Origin: Garicola koreensis
GTDB taxonomy: Bacteria; Actinomycetota; Actinomycetes; Actinomycetales; Micrococcaceae
NCBI RefSeq assembly: GCF_014195445.1
Contig: NZ_JACIBT010000004.1
Coordinates: 40,692-104,691, forward strand
Direction of reading: 5' to 3'
DNA: 64,000 nt
Shown piece after piece: positions 53,403-62,388 of the stretch; the stretch's first letter is position 1; each line of letters begins with the position of its first letter. A program made the translations under genes and the position numbers. Below the pieces are notes generated by a model. It saw nothing but the letters and a program-made list of their open reading frames with translations, did no database searches and was not told the origin of the DNA.

Positions 53403-54269
53403 TCACTTCAGCAGCCGAGAGAGCGCGCGGTCAGCCAACACTTTGCCGCCGGTCTGGCAGGTGGGGCAGTACTGCGTGCTGCGGTCGGCGAAGATCACCT
53501 CACGGATCACCGTTGCGCATACCGGACACTCTTCGCCGGCCCGACCGTGGATGCGCAGCCCGGCCTTCTTCTCCGCCTTCAGATCGGCGGCGGCAGAACC
53601 TGCCGAGCGGGCAATCGCCCCATGAAGGGTGGAACGGATGGCATCCAACAACTGGACGGCGTCGGTCTTCTCCGCCGGCTGATACGGAGACAGACCCGCA
53701 GCGTGGAGGACCTCATCGGAGTAGGCGTTGCCGATGCCGGCGATGGTCGACTGACTGCGCAGCACACCTTTGATCTGAGCGCGGCCGGCCTTCTGCAGAA
53801 TCCCAGCCAGCTGCTCAGCGGTGAAGTCCTCGCGCAGCGGATCGGGTCCCAGCCCGGCCACCTGAGAAATCTCCATGGGGTCGCCCACCAGCCACAGCGC
53901 CAGACTCTTCTTGGTGCCGGCTTCAGTGAAGTCCACCCCGCTGCCGTTCTCGAGCACCAGCCGCGCCGCGAGTGGCCCCTTGCCGGGCCTGGCGCGTTCA
54001 GGAGCGTTCCTGCGCCAGCGCACCCACCCGGCACGGGCAAGGTGAACCACCAGGTGCAGCTGCCCGCCCCCGGGCGTGGCCATAGCGAAGTCCAGATATT
54101 TGCCATGACGCACGACGACGTCGATCACCGATCTGCCGACCGCAGAAGCTGGCGGGTCGAACGTCTTCAGGGCGGTGAACGAGGTCATGTCCAATCGCTC
54201 CACGGCGCGGCCAGCCAACCGTGAGGACAGATCAGCCGCCAGCGCGTGCACCTCAGGAAGTTCAGGCAT
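53403..54269 (-). CDS. Fpg/Nei-family DNA glycosylase/AP lyase
   Basis: 288 residues starting MPELPEV, so the catalytic Pro2 and Glu3 are in place after Met removal; GGAGG lies seven bases upstream of ATG 54269. The helix-two-turn-helix reads QIKGVLRSQSTIAGIGNAYSDEVLHAAGLSPYQPA and the C-terminal zinc finger CPVCATVIREVIFADRSTQYCPTCQTGG carries four Cys and the DNA-binding Arg-type loop. It removes oxidised bases. The N-terminus and loop length look closer to actinobacterial Nei2/Fpg-like enzymes than to MutM, so I give no symbol. Confidence 0.92.
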   Translation of the reverse strand: MPELPEVHALAADLSSRLAGRAVERLDMTSFTALKTFDPPASAVGRSVIDVVVRHGKYLDFAMATPGGGQLHLVVHLARAGWVRWRRNAPERARPGKGPLAARLVLENGSGVDFTEAGTKKSLALWLVGDPMEISQVAGLGPDPLREDFTAEQLAGILQKAGRAQIKGVLRSQSTIAGIGNAYSDEVLHAAGLSPYQPAEKTDAVQLLDAIRSTLHGAIARSAGSAAADLKAEKKAGLRIHGRAGEECPVCATVIREVIFADRSTQYCPTCQTGGKVLADRALSRLLK

Positions 54270-54366
54270 CTCATCCTCCATGGTCGACTGACCGGGTGAC
54301 TCCACTGTAGGTCAGAATAAGATTCGGTCGAGGTGCCTCCCATTACTGCTGTGGGAAGATGGCGGT

Positions 54367-55704
54367 GTGCATCACTCGACCGATTCACCGCAGTGGCAGC
54401 GCCGGCCCGCCACCGGCTCTGACATCCGCAACGATGCCATCATCGCCGTCGGGCTGTTCTGCCTGTCCACGCTGACGCTTGCCCTGGGCAACGCCATGGA
54501 CTTCTACGAGGACCCAGCGGGGCCGGTCACCTCGCTGCTCTGCCTGATGCTGGCCACACTGCCGCTGGCCCTGCGCCGAGTCCGGCCCGTCACGGTCGCC
54601 GTCGTCGTGTCAATCAGCCTGGTCCTCATTGGTGAGTTGGAAGTCCCAGAGCCGCTGATCCGGGATATCGCCCTGTTCCTGGCCGTCTACACCGTGGGCG
54701 CATGGGCGGCCAACAGGCGCCTGGCCACCATCAGCCGCTGGGTGATCGTCGCCGTCATGGGCCTGTGGCTGCTCACCGCGTTCTTCCGAGCGACATTGGA
54801 CCCTGAGATCGCCGACGAGCTCGGTGTGGGAGGGCTCACCCCGGCCTTGGCCTCCATGCTGATGCAGCTGGTGATCAACATTCTCTACTTCGCCGCAGCC
54901 ATTTGGTTCGGCAACCACGCCTGGGAGCGTGCCCGCGCTGAGGCCCGGCTTCACGAGCAGGCGGAGGAGCTGCGTGCGGAGCGCCAGACGGTCGCCGCCC
55001 AGGCGGTGGCCCTGGAACGGCTGCGCATCGCCCGTGAGCTGCACGATTCGGTGGCCCACCACGTGTCGCTGATGGGTGTGCAGGCCGGAGCTGCCCGAAC
55101 CGTGCTGCGCAGCGACAACGACCAGGCTGAGGAGTTCATTCGGCACATCGAAGACTCCGCCCGCAGATCAGTCGCCGAGATGCGCTCACTGCTGGGTGTG
55201 CTCCGCGACGAAGATTCCGGCGAGAGTCTGGAGCAGGCCGCCTCCAGCGCATTGGGCGTAGACCAGATACAGAGTCTGATCACTGAGGCCCGCGCAGCAG
55301 GTCTGGAGGTGGACTGCTCCGTACTCGGCGCGGAACAGCCGCTGCGGCCGCTGGTCTCGCTGGGCCTGTACCGCGTCGCCCAGGAGGCGCTGACCAATGT
55401 TCGCAAGCATGCCGGCACGAGCAGCCGCACCCGCATAGTGCTGCGCTACCAGCCCCGCTCTGTGGAGCTGGAAGTCACCGACGACGGCGCAGGGCGGCGC
55501 CGCGTGCCCACCAGTGCCGCGGTCTCAGCTGATCCGGGTCATGGCATCGCCGGCATGCGTGAACGTGTCGAAGCTCTCGATGGGCAGCTCACCGCTGAGC
55601 CGGACCCCACGGCAGGTTTCACCGTGCGCGCCGAACTCCCGCTGCAGCCGGACCTGGCAGAGGTTTCCAGATCTGAGGCGGCTCACCGGAGCACAGGGGT
55701 CTAA
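54367..55704 (+). CDS. Two-component sensor histidine kinase (HisKA_3 type)
   Basis: A 445-residue membrane kinase. The N-terminal 180 residues contain about five spans and no large extracellular domain. A coiled-coil (about 185-220) leads to the phospho-acceptor His226 in RIARELHDSVAHHVSLMGVQAGAAR, and the ATPase domain has an N box (LYRVAQEALTNVRKHAG) and G box (DDGAG, GHGIAGMRERVEALDG). GTG 54367 is the apparent start. The response regulator gene follows after three bases and an ABC-2 exporter after that, so the signal probably concerns membrane stress or a toxic compound. Confidence 0.92.
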   Translation: MHHSTDSPQWQRRPATGSDIRNDAIIAVGLFCLSTLTLALGNAMDFYEDPAGPVTSLLCLMLATLPLALRRVRPVTVAVVVSISLVLIGELEVPEPLIRDIALFLAVYTVGAWAANRRLATISRWVIVAVMGLWLLTAFFRATLDPEIADELGVGGLTPALASMLMQLVINILYFAAAIWFGNHAWERARAEARLHEQAEELRAERQTVAAQAVALERLRIARELHDSVAHHVSLMGVQAGAARTVLRSDNDQAEEFIRHIEDSARRSVAEMRSLLGVLRDEDSGESLEQAASSALGVDQIQSLITEARAAGLEVDCSVLGAEQPLRPLVSLGLYRVAQEALTNVRKHAGTSSRTRIVLRYQPRSVELEVTDDGAGRRRVPTSAAVSADPGHGIAGMRERVEALDGQLTAEPDPTAGFTVRAELPLQPDLAEVSRSEAAHRSTGV

Positions 55705-55707
55705 ACG

Positions 55708-56409
55708 GTGAGTTCAGAAGATATTCGTGTGGTGCTCGCCGATGATCAGCCGCTGGTGCTCGGCGGCATAACCGCCATCCTCAGCGCTCAGCCTGGAATT
55801 GCTGTCGTCGGCAGCGCAGCCGATGGGCGCGAAGCTGTGCAGCTGGTCAATTCAGCCCGCCCCGATGTGGTGTGTCTGGACATCGAGATGCCGGTGATGA
55901 ACGGCATCGAGGCTGCTGCAGAGATTCTGGCAACGATGGACACCCAGGTGATTATGCTGACCACCTTCAACCGTGAGGACTACCTGCTGGACGCATTGCG
56001 GGCCGGGGCCAGCGGATTCCTGCTGAAGACTGCCACCCCCGAGCAGCTCACCGAGGGGATCCGTGCTGCGGCCTCCGGAGACGCTCTGCTGGCGCCGGAA
56101 GTCACACGCACCCTGATCCAACGGGCAGTAGCAGAACCCGCCCCTGCGGCACCCGCCCCCTCCGGCGCCCAGTGGGGCGCCGACCCCCAGGCCGGCCCTC
56201 AAACCGGCACCGAGCCGCTGAGCGAGCGCGAACGCGACGTGCTGGTTCAGGCCGCATTGGGTCTGTCCAATACCGAAATCGGTCTCAGGCTCTTCATCGG
56301 CGCAGAGACGGTCAAAACTCACATGTCACGCATTCTGGCCAAACTGCAGCTGCGCAACCGGATCGAAGCGGTCGCCTATGCCCACCGCTGCGGAATCGTC
56401 GCCGACTGA
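55708..56409 (+). CDS. NarL/LuxR-type response regulator
   Basis: 233 residues. The receiver domain has the acidic pair ADD near residue 12, phospho-acceptor Asp58 in VVCLDIEMPVMNG and the conserved Lys in FLLKTATPEQL. A Pro/Ala/Gly linker (about 145-170) precedes a LuxR helix-turn-helix (LSERERDVLVQAALGLSNTEIGLRLFIGAETVKTHMSRILAKLQLRNRIEAV). It is partner of the preceding kinase, three bases downstream, and likely controls the ABC exporter that follows. Confidence 0.93.
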   Translation: MSSEDIRVVLADDQPLVLGGITAILSAQPGIAVVGSAADGREAVQLVNSARPDVVCLDIEMPVMNGIEAAAEILATMDTQVIMLTTFNREDYLLDALRAGASGFLLKTATPEQLTEGIRAAASGDALLAPEVTRTLIQRAVAEPAPAAPAPSGAQWGADPQAGPQTGTEPLSERERDVLVQAALGLSNTEIGLRLFIGAETVKTHMSRILAKLQLRNRIEAVAYAHRCGIVAD

Positions 56410-56433
56410 GCGCCTCAGCAGATTCTGCGACTT

Positions 56434-56452
56434 CCTCCTATGGGGTGACGCC
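56434..56452. repeat. 19-bp direct repeat, copy 2 (intergenic)
   Basis: CCTCCTATGGGGTGACGCC is identical to 38720-38738. Here it lies between the response regulator and the ABC ATPase genes, just upstream of a GC-rich hairpin (TCCCCC-GCTC-GGGGGA, 56460-56473) and the presumed exporter promoter. Confidence 0.7.
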
Positions 56453-56544
56453 CGGCAATCCCCCGCTCGGGGGATCCGCCAACGACCCCCGGGTCGATAT
56501 GCTCACAGCATCACTTAAGAATTCACCACAGCAGCGAGGTGCCC

Positions 56545-57477
56545 ATGCTGGAACTGCAGAACATCTGCCGCTCCTTCTCCGGTCGCGAAGTGCTCCATGA
56601 TGTGTCCTTCAGCGCCACCCGCGGCCAGCTGACCGGATTCGTCGGAGGCAACGGCGCGGGGAAGACCACCACCATGCGCATCATCATGGGGGTATTGGCC
56701 GCCAGCTCCGGGACCATCACACTCGACTCTGCGCCGCTGAGCTCACCGGCCCGGTCACGCTTCGGCTATATGCCCTCTGAGCGGGGCCTCTACCCCAAAA
56801 TGAAAATCGGCGAGCAGATCACCTACCTGGCGAGGCTCCATGGGTACTCCAAAGGGCAGGCAGCCGTCCGCGCAGAGGGCCTGCTGGAGCGATTGGGCCT
56901 CACCGGGCGCATCAACGACCCGCTGGAGGCCCTGTCCATGGGCAATCAGCAGCGCGTGCAGGTAGCCGCAGCTTTGGTCCACGAGCCCGATGTGCTCATC
57001 CTCGACGAACCGTTCTCCGGACTGGACCCGCTGGCGGTGGACGAGGTCGTCAGCGTGCTGAACGAGCAGGCGTCCGCCGGGGCGGTGGTCCTCTTCTCCT
57101 CCCACCAGCTCGATGTGGTGGAGCGGCTCTGCGATGACCTGATCATCATCGGCGACGGCCGGGTGCTTGCCGCCGGCGAGCGCGAGGAGCTGCGCACCCG
57201 CCACGGCACTCTGCGCTACGAACTGGGCACCGGCTCCGATGCTGGCTGGGTCCGCCAGCACCCCGGTGTAGAGGTCGACGACTTCTCCGCCCACCGAGTC
57301 ATCTTCCGCGCGGAGACCGACGCGGCGCAGCAGGTGCTGACCGAAGCGCTGCGCCGCGGAGAGGTCACCAACTTCACCCCGCTGCTACCCGACTTGAGCG
57401 AGATCTTCCGCGAGTTCACCACTGACGCCTACAACTCCGAGTCCCCGGACACCCACGTCAAGGAGCTGCAGCGATGA
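56545..57477 (+). CDS. ABC-2 type exporter ATP-binding protein (NatA-like)
   Basis: About 310 residues. Walker A GGNGAGKTTTMRIIMG, a degenerate signature in EALSMGNQQRVQVAAAL, Walker B VLILDEPFSGLDPLAV, and a C-terminal region of about 90 residues typical of NatA/drug-exporter ATPases, ending with DLSEIFREFT. ATG 56545 follows GAGGTG; a GTG two codons earlier is possible. It overlaps the permease start by 4 bp. Confidence 0.9.
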   Translation: MLELQNICRSFSGREVLHDVSFSATRGQLTGFVGGNGAGKTTTMRIIMGVLAASSGTITLDSAPLSSPARSRFGYMPSERGLYPKMKIGEQITYLARLHGYSKGQAAVRAEGLLERLGLTGRINDPLEALSMGNQQRVQVAAALVHEPDVLILDEPFSGLDPLAVDEVVSVLNEQASAGAVVLFSSHQLDVVERLCDDLIIIGDGRVLAAGEREELRTRHGTLRYELGTGSDAGWVRQHPGVEVDDFSAHRVIFRAETDAAQQVLTEALRRGEVTNFTPLLPDLSEIFREFTTDAYNSESPDTHVKELQR

Positions 57478-58592
57478 CCACTGCGCAGCAGACACCGCGC
57501 ACACCGTTGGCCGACGGCCCCGCCACTCTGTTGGTGGCCGAACGCGAGATCAGCACCCAGCTGCGCAGCAAGGCCTTCATCATTTCGCTGGCCGTCATGG
57601 TGGTCTTCGTCATCGGCGGCATCCTCGCCACGAGTTTCTTCTCCTCCGACGACGACGCCGCAGAACCTGTGGCGACGGTGGCCCTCAGCGGTCAGGCCGA
57701 CGCCCTGGACTCGGCCGGATTTGAGCCCCAGCCTGCCGGGACCATGGATGAGGCAGAGGAGCTGCTGCGTGACGGGCAGGTGGAGGCGATCATCACCTCA
57801 GACAATGCCTCACCCACCGGTGTGCGCGTCATCGGACTGAATACTGAGCCTTCCGGCATCGCCGACATGCTGGCAGTCGCTCCCACCACAGAGGTGTTGG
57901 ACCCCGACAATGCCGAAGGGCCGCTGCGCGCGATCGTCGCCATGGGCTTCGGCCTGGTGTTCATGGTGGTCGCACTCGGCTCAGGCATGATGATCGTGCA
58001 GAACACCATCCAGGAGAAGCAGAACCGAATTGTGGAACTGCTGCTGGCGGCAATCTCCGCGCGTGCACTGCTGGCCGGAAAGATCCTCGGCAATTCCGCT
58101 CTGGCGCTGGGCCAAGCCGTGGTGCTCGCCGCAGCCGCCTCCGTGGGACTGATGCTCTCAGGTCAGCAGGAAGTGCTGAATATGCTCACCGTGCCGATGC
58201 TGTGGTTCGTCGTGTTCTTCATACCCGGCTTCGTGCTGGTGGCCGCCATGTTCGCCGCCAGCGCCTCACTGGTCTCCCGCCAGGAAGACTCCGGCACTGT
58301 CATCACACCGGCGATGATGCTGGTGATGGCCCCGTACTTCGTCGTCGTGTTCTTCTTCGACAATACGCTGGCAATGACCATCGCCTCCTATGTGCCGTTC
58401 TCAGCGCCGGTGGCGATGCCGCTGCGGATGTTCTTCAACGAATCCATGTGGTTCGAACCGCTGCTGTCCCTGGCGATCCTGGCGGTCACCACTGTGCTGA
58501 TCATGCGACTGGCTGCGGGGATCTACAGCCGCTCCCTGCTGCGCACCGGCCAGCCGGTGTCACTGCGCACAGCCCTGAGCAGAGCGGAGTGA
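57474..58592 (+). CDS. ABC-2 type exporter permease (NatB-like)
   Basis: 372 residues with the NatB/YhaP layout: one N-terminal span (KAFIISLAVMVVFVIGGILAT), an extracytoplasmic domain of about 110 residues, then five to six spans (AIVAMGFGLVFMVVALGSGMMIVQNTIQEKQNRIVELLLAAISARALLAGKILGN). With its ATPase it should export a small toxic compound, peptide or ions. The cognate two-component genes lie upstream. Confidence 0.9.
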   Translation: MTTAQQTPRTPLADGPATLLVAEREISTQLRSKAFIISLAVMVVFVIGGILATSFFSSDDDAAEPVATVALSGQADALDSAGFEPQPAGTMDEAEELLRDGQVEAIITSDNASPTGVRVIGLNTEPSGIADMLAVAPTTEVLDPDNAEGPLRAIVAMGFGLVFMVVALGSGMMIVQNTIQEKQNRIVELLLAAISARALLAGKILGNSALALGQAVVLAAAASVGLMLSGQQEVLNMLTVPMLWFVVFFIPGFVLVAAMFAASASLVSRQEDSGTVITPAMMLVMAPYFVVVFFFDNTLAMTIASYVPFSAPVAMPLRMFFNESMWFEPLLSLAILAVTTVLIMRLAAGIYSRSLLRTGQPVSLRTALSRAE

Positions 58593-58614
58593 GCCGGCGA
58601 CTAAGCTGAGATGC

Positions 58615-60324
58615 ATGTCACAGACCTCACAGTCGCACTGCTTCACCGCACCTGGTGACCCCGAAGATGGTGACCCCGAGCGGATCACCATCTTCGGACC
58701 GGACTTCCCCTTCCCCTACGACTCGTGGTTGGCCTCCCCCAAAGGCATCGGCACGATCCCGGCTGAGAAGCACGGGGCTGAGGTGGCCATCATCGGAGCT
58801 GGGCTCTCCGGGATGGTCGCCGCCTACGAGCTGATGAACCTGGGGCTGCGCCCGGTCATCTACGAATCGGCCCGGATGGGCGGCCGCCTGCGCTCGGAGC
58901 AGTTCTCCTCCGGAGACGAAGCCGTCGCGGAGCTGGGAGGCATGCGGTTCCCTGAGTCGTCGTCGACGTTCTTCCACTACGTGCAGAAGCTGGGGCTGGA
59001 CACGAAGGCTTTTCCGAACCCCCTGACACCGGCCGCCGACTCCACCGTCATCGACTTAGCTGGTAAGACCTGGTTTGCGCAGAGCGTCGATGATCTGCCC
59101 GCGCTGTTCCGCGAGGTCGCGGAGGCCTGGGACGCCGCGCTGGAGGACGGGTTCGGCTTCTCCGACCTGCAGGAGGCCATCCGAGGCCGCGACGTCCCAC
59201 GGCTGAAAGCGTTGTGGAACGACATCGTCCGGCGCTGGGACGACCACAGCTTCTACGAGTTCGTCGCCACCTCGGACGCCTTTTCGCGCCTGTCGTTCCG
59301 GCACCGGGAGGTCTTCGGCCAGGTCGGGTTCGGAACCGGCGGCTGGGACTCGGACTTCGCCAACACCATGCTGGAGATTCTGCGGGTGGTCATCACCAAC
59401 TGCGACTCCGATCAGCACCTGATCCGCGGCGGTGCGGAGCAGGTCCCCCGCCAACTCTGGGAGCTCGAGACTGGGCCGGACTCCCCCTGGCCGGAGGGAA
59501 CCAGCCTGCGCAGTCTGCACCAGGGGCGCACCCGTTCGGCGGCGAGGTCGCTGCGGCGTCGTGCCGACGGCAGCATCCGCGTCACTGAAGCCTACGGCCC
59601 GGGAGGAGACTACGACGCCGTCCTGGTGACCTGCCAGAGCTGGCTGCTGACCACGCACATCGACTGCGAGGAGGCCCTGTTCTCCCAAGACATGTGGATG
59701 GCTCTGGACCGCACCCGCTACATGCAGTCCGCGAAGACCTTCGTTCTCGTTGATCGGCCGTTCTGGAAGGACCTGGACCCGCAGACCGGCAGGCCGGCGA
59801 TGAGCATGACGCTGACCGACCGCATGACCCGGGGCACCTACCTGTTCGACGACGGGCCGGATCAGCCTGCGGTGATGTGCCTGTCGTACTCGTGGATGAG
59901 TGATGCGCTGAAGATGCTCTCGCACTCGGCTCCGGAGCGGACGCGCCTAGCGCTGGAGGCGCTGGCGCAGATCTATCCGAACGTGGACATCGAATCCCAC
60001 ATCATTGCCGAGCCGATCTCCGTGTCCTGGGAGGCCGACCCCAACTTCTTAGGCGCGTTCAAGGGCGCACTGCCGGGCCACTACCGGTACAACGAGCGGA
60101 TGTACTCGCATTTCTATCAGCAGAGCATGCCTGATTCCCACCGCGGGATCTTCCTGGCCGGCGATGACATCTCATTCACCCCTGCGTGGGCGGAAGGCGC
60201 AGTGCAGACCGGCTTGAACGCACTGTGGGGAATCATGACCCACTTCGGCGGGACCTCCCACCCGCAGAATCCCGGGCCCGGTGACGTCTACGATCAGCTG
60301 CGACCCCTCCGCCTGGAAGACTGA
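58615..60324 (+). CDS. Flavin-dependent aromatic amino-acid monooxygenase/oxidase (TMO/IaaM-like)
   Basis: A 569-residue flavin amine oxidase-fold protein. FAD binding is AIIGAGLSGMVAAYELMNLGLRPVIYESARMGGRLRSE, followed by AVAELGGMRFPESSSTFFHYVQKLGL, QVGFGTGGWDSDFANTMLEILRVVITN and the C-terminal GIFLAGDDISFTPAWAEGAVQTGLNALWGI. These features fit tryptophan 2-monooxygenase and phenylalanine 2-monooxygenase, which convert the amino acid to its acetamide. A C-N hydrolase gene follows after 9 bp, which would release the arylacetic acid. The amino-acid preference is not clear. No good ribosome site precedes ATG 58615; TAAGCT six bases upstream may be a -10 for a leaderless message. Confidence 0.85.
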   Translation: MSQTSQSHCFTAPGDPEDGDPERITIFGPDFPFPYDSWLASPKGIGTIPAEKHGAEVAIIGAGLSGMVAAYELMNLGLRPVIYESARMGGRLRSEQFSSGDEAVAELGGMRFPESSSTFFHYVQKLGLDTKAFPNPLTPAADSTVIDLAGKTWFAQSVDDLPALFREVAEAWDAALEDGFGFSDLQEAIRGRDVPRLKALWNDIVRRWDDHSFYEFVATSDAFSRLSFRHREVFGQVGFGTGGWDSDFANTMLEILRVVITNCDSDQHLIRGGAEQVPRQLWELETGPDSPWPEGTSLRSLHQGRTRSAARSLRRRADGSIRVTEAYGPGGDYDAVLVTCQSWLLTTHIDCEEALFSQDMWMALDRTRYMQSAKTFVLVDRPFWKDLDPQTGRPAMSMTLTDRMTRGTYLFDDGPDQPAVMCLSYSWMSDALKMLSHSAPERTRLALEALAQIYPNVDIESHIIAEPISVSWEADPNFLGAFKGALPGHYRYNERMYSHFYQQSMPDSHRGIFLAGDDISFTPAWAEGAVQTGLNALWGIMTHFGGTSHPQNPGPGDVYDQLRPLRLED

Positions 60325-60333
60325 GCTGAACTG

Positions 60334-61143
60334 ATGATCACCGTGGCAGTCGGGCAGCTTCGCCCGCACATCGCGCAGCCGCAGCAGGCGCTGGCCGCCG
60401 TGGAACGGGCCGCGCGCAGTGCCAGCAGCACCGGCGCGGACCTGCTGATCGTCCCGGAGACGTTTCTGTCCGGGTATGCGATCGGCCGCGCCGCCGCCCA
60501 ACGCCTCGCTGAACCGGTCGACGGCGAGATGGCCTCCGCCGTGGCCCGCATTGCTCGCCGCAGCAGCATCGCTGTGGTCTACGGGTTCGCCGAACGCGGC
60601 TCGGACCAGAAGATCTACAATGCCGCCAGCTTCGTCAGCGAAACCGGAGAGCACCTTGCTGTGCACCGCAAACTGCATCTGTTTCAGTCCGTCGACGCAG
60701 AGCAGTTCTCCCCAGGCCATGACCGACCCCCGGTGGTCGCCTGGAACGGCTGGAACGTGGGCCTGGCGATCTGCTACGACATCGAGTTCCCCGAAACGGT
60801 GCGCATGCTGGCCGAGGACGGCGCCGATCTGATCTGCACCCCCACCGCCAATATGGTCGGGTTCGAACAGGTGTCACGCCTGATCGTCCCCGCCCGCGCC
60901 TATGAAAGTCAGCTCTACATCGCCTACGCCAACTACTGCGGCGCCGATGAGACGTTCTCCTATGCCGGCACCAGCGTCATCGCCTCCCCCACCGGCGACC
61001 TCTGCGCTGCGGCGAGCCCCGACGCCGAAGAGATCCTCACCGCAGACCTGGACAGAGCCACGCTGGAGGAGGCACGCCGGAACCTCACCTATCTCACCGA
61101 CCGCCGCCTGGACCTCTACGGGCACGGCACGGCGCCCGGATAG
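60334..61143 (+). CDS. Carbon-nitrogen hydrolase (amidase of the nitrilase superfamily)
   Basis: 269 residues with the complete Glu-Lys-Cys triad: Glu in LLIVPETFLSGYA, Lys in HRKLHLFQSVD and Cys in GLAICYDIEFPETVRMLA. The type resembles R-amidases and omega-amidases rather than true nitrilases. Directly downstream of the TMO-like flavoenzyme, so its likely substrate is phenylacetamide or indole-3-acetamide. This would be a nitrilase-fold alternative to the amidase-signature IaaH enzyme; the pairing is inferred from gene order. Confidence 0.87.
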   Translation: MITVAVGQLRPHIAQPQQALAAVERAARSASSTGADLLIVPETFLSGYAIGRAAAQRLAEPVDGEMASAVARIARRSSIAVVYGFAERGSDQKIYNAASFVSETGEHLAVHRKLHLFQSVDAEQFSPGHDRPPVVAWNGWNVGLAICYDIEFPETVRMLAEDGADLICTPTANMVGFEQVSRLIVPARAYESQLYIAYANYCGADETFSYAGTSVIASPTGDLCAAASPDAEEILTADLDRATLEEARRNLTYLTDRRLDLYGHGTAPG

Positions 61144-61152
61144 GATCGCACC

Positions 61153-62379
61153 ATGTCAGGATTCGATCTGCCCGCATTCCGCAGTCATTTTCCGGCCCTG
61201 GAGTCCGGCGTCGCGTTCTTCGACTCACCCGGGGGCACGCAAACTCCGCGGCAGGTCGGCGAGGCGATCGCCCAGACGCTGAGCGCCCCGCTGTCCAACC
61301 GTGGGACCCAGGCAGTCTCTGAGCGCAACGCCGAGGAGACGGTCACCGCATTCCGCGCGGCCTACGCCGACCTGCTGGGCGCAGACCCACGGGGCATCGT
61401 CTATGGGCGCAGCGCCACCCAGATCACCTATGACTTCTCCCGGCACCTGTCCAAGGAGTGGGGCCCCGGCGACGAGGTCGTCGTCACCCAGTTGGACCAT
61501 GACTGCAACGTCCGCCCCTGGGTGCAGGCGGCTGAGCGCACCGGAGCTGCAGTGCGCTGGATTGAGCTGGATCCGGCCACTGCGCAGCTGGACACCACCG
61601 CGCTCGATTCGATCATCACCGATCGGACTCGGCTGGTCGCCATCACCGCTGCCTCCAACCTGCTGGGCACCGTTCCCGACGTGGCGAGCATCGCGCGGCG
61701 GGCGCACAGTGTGGGGGCGCTGGTCTACGTCGACGGCGTCCACTACGCCGCACACCATCCGGTCGACGTCGATGAGCTGGGTGCAGACTTCTTCGTCTGC
61801 TCACCGTATAAGTTCCTGGGCCCGCACTGCGCTGTCCTAGCCGCTGCGCCCAGCCTGCTGGAGGGCATTACCCCCGATAAGCTGCTGCCGGCCACAGACG
61901 CCGTCCCCGAGCGGTTCGAGTTCGGCACCCTGCCCTACGAGATCATGGCCGGAGCCACGGCCGCAGTGGACCTCATCGGCGCCGCCACCGCTGAGCCCGG
62001 CACTCGCCGACACCGACTCCACACCGCTCAGCAGACGCTTGAGTCCCACCAGCAGCGACTCGCGGGCCGCATTCTGCGCACCTTGGAAGAAGATTTCGCG
62101 CAGCAGGTCAGCGTTCATTCTCGGGCGCAGCGGCGCACGCCGACCCTGTTCCTCACCTTCTCCGAGCAGCACGCGCAGCAGGTCTCACGGGCGCTGAGTG
62201 ACCACGGCATCCACGCCCCGGCCGGTTCGTTCTATGCCTACGAGACCGTCAGGGCCCTCAATCTGGCAGATGAGACCGGCCTGCGCATCGGAATCGCGCC
62301 CTATACCAGCGACGACGACGTCGACCGGCTGCTCACCAGTTTGCGCAGAACCATAGACGCCAAGTCTGTGTCAAGCTAG
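61153..62379 (+). CDS. Class V aminotransferase, cysteine-desulfurase-like
   Basis: 408 residues of the PLP-dependent fold-type I family. The start FRSHFPALESGVAFFDSPGGTQTPRQVGEAI is typical of the cysteine desulfurase-like group; the PLP-binding Lys is in FFVCSPYKFLGPHCAV, with the preceding Asp in VYVDGVHYAAHHPVD. The catalytic Cys loop of NifS/IscS is not evident, so cysteine desulfuration is doubtful. It is nine bases after the amidase gene and probably shares its operon. It may act on an amino acid related to the flavoenzyme substrate. Confidence 0.85.
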   Translation: MSGFDLPAFRSHFPALESGVAFFDSPGGTQTPRQVGEAIAQTLSAPLSNRGTQAVSERNAEETVTAFRAAYADLLGADPRGIVYGRSATQITYDFSRHLSKEWGPGDEVVVTQLDHDCNVRPWVQAAERTGAAVRWIELDPATAQLDTTALDSIITDRTRLVAITAASNLLGTVPDVASIARRAHSVGALVYVDGVHYAAHHPVDVDELGADFFVCSPYKFLGPHCAVLAAAPSLLEGITPDKLLPATDAVPERFEFGTLPYEIMAGATAAVDLIGAATAEPGTRRHRLHTAQQTLESHQQRLAGRILRTLEEDFAQQVSVHSRAQRRTPTLFLTFSEQHAQQVSRALSDHGIHAPAGSFYAYETVRALNLADETGLRIGIAPYTSDDDVDRLLTSLRRTIDAKSVSS

Positions 62380-62388
62380 TGTAAGGGT

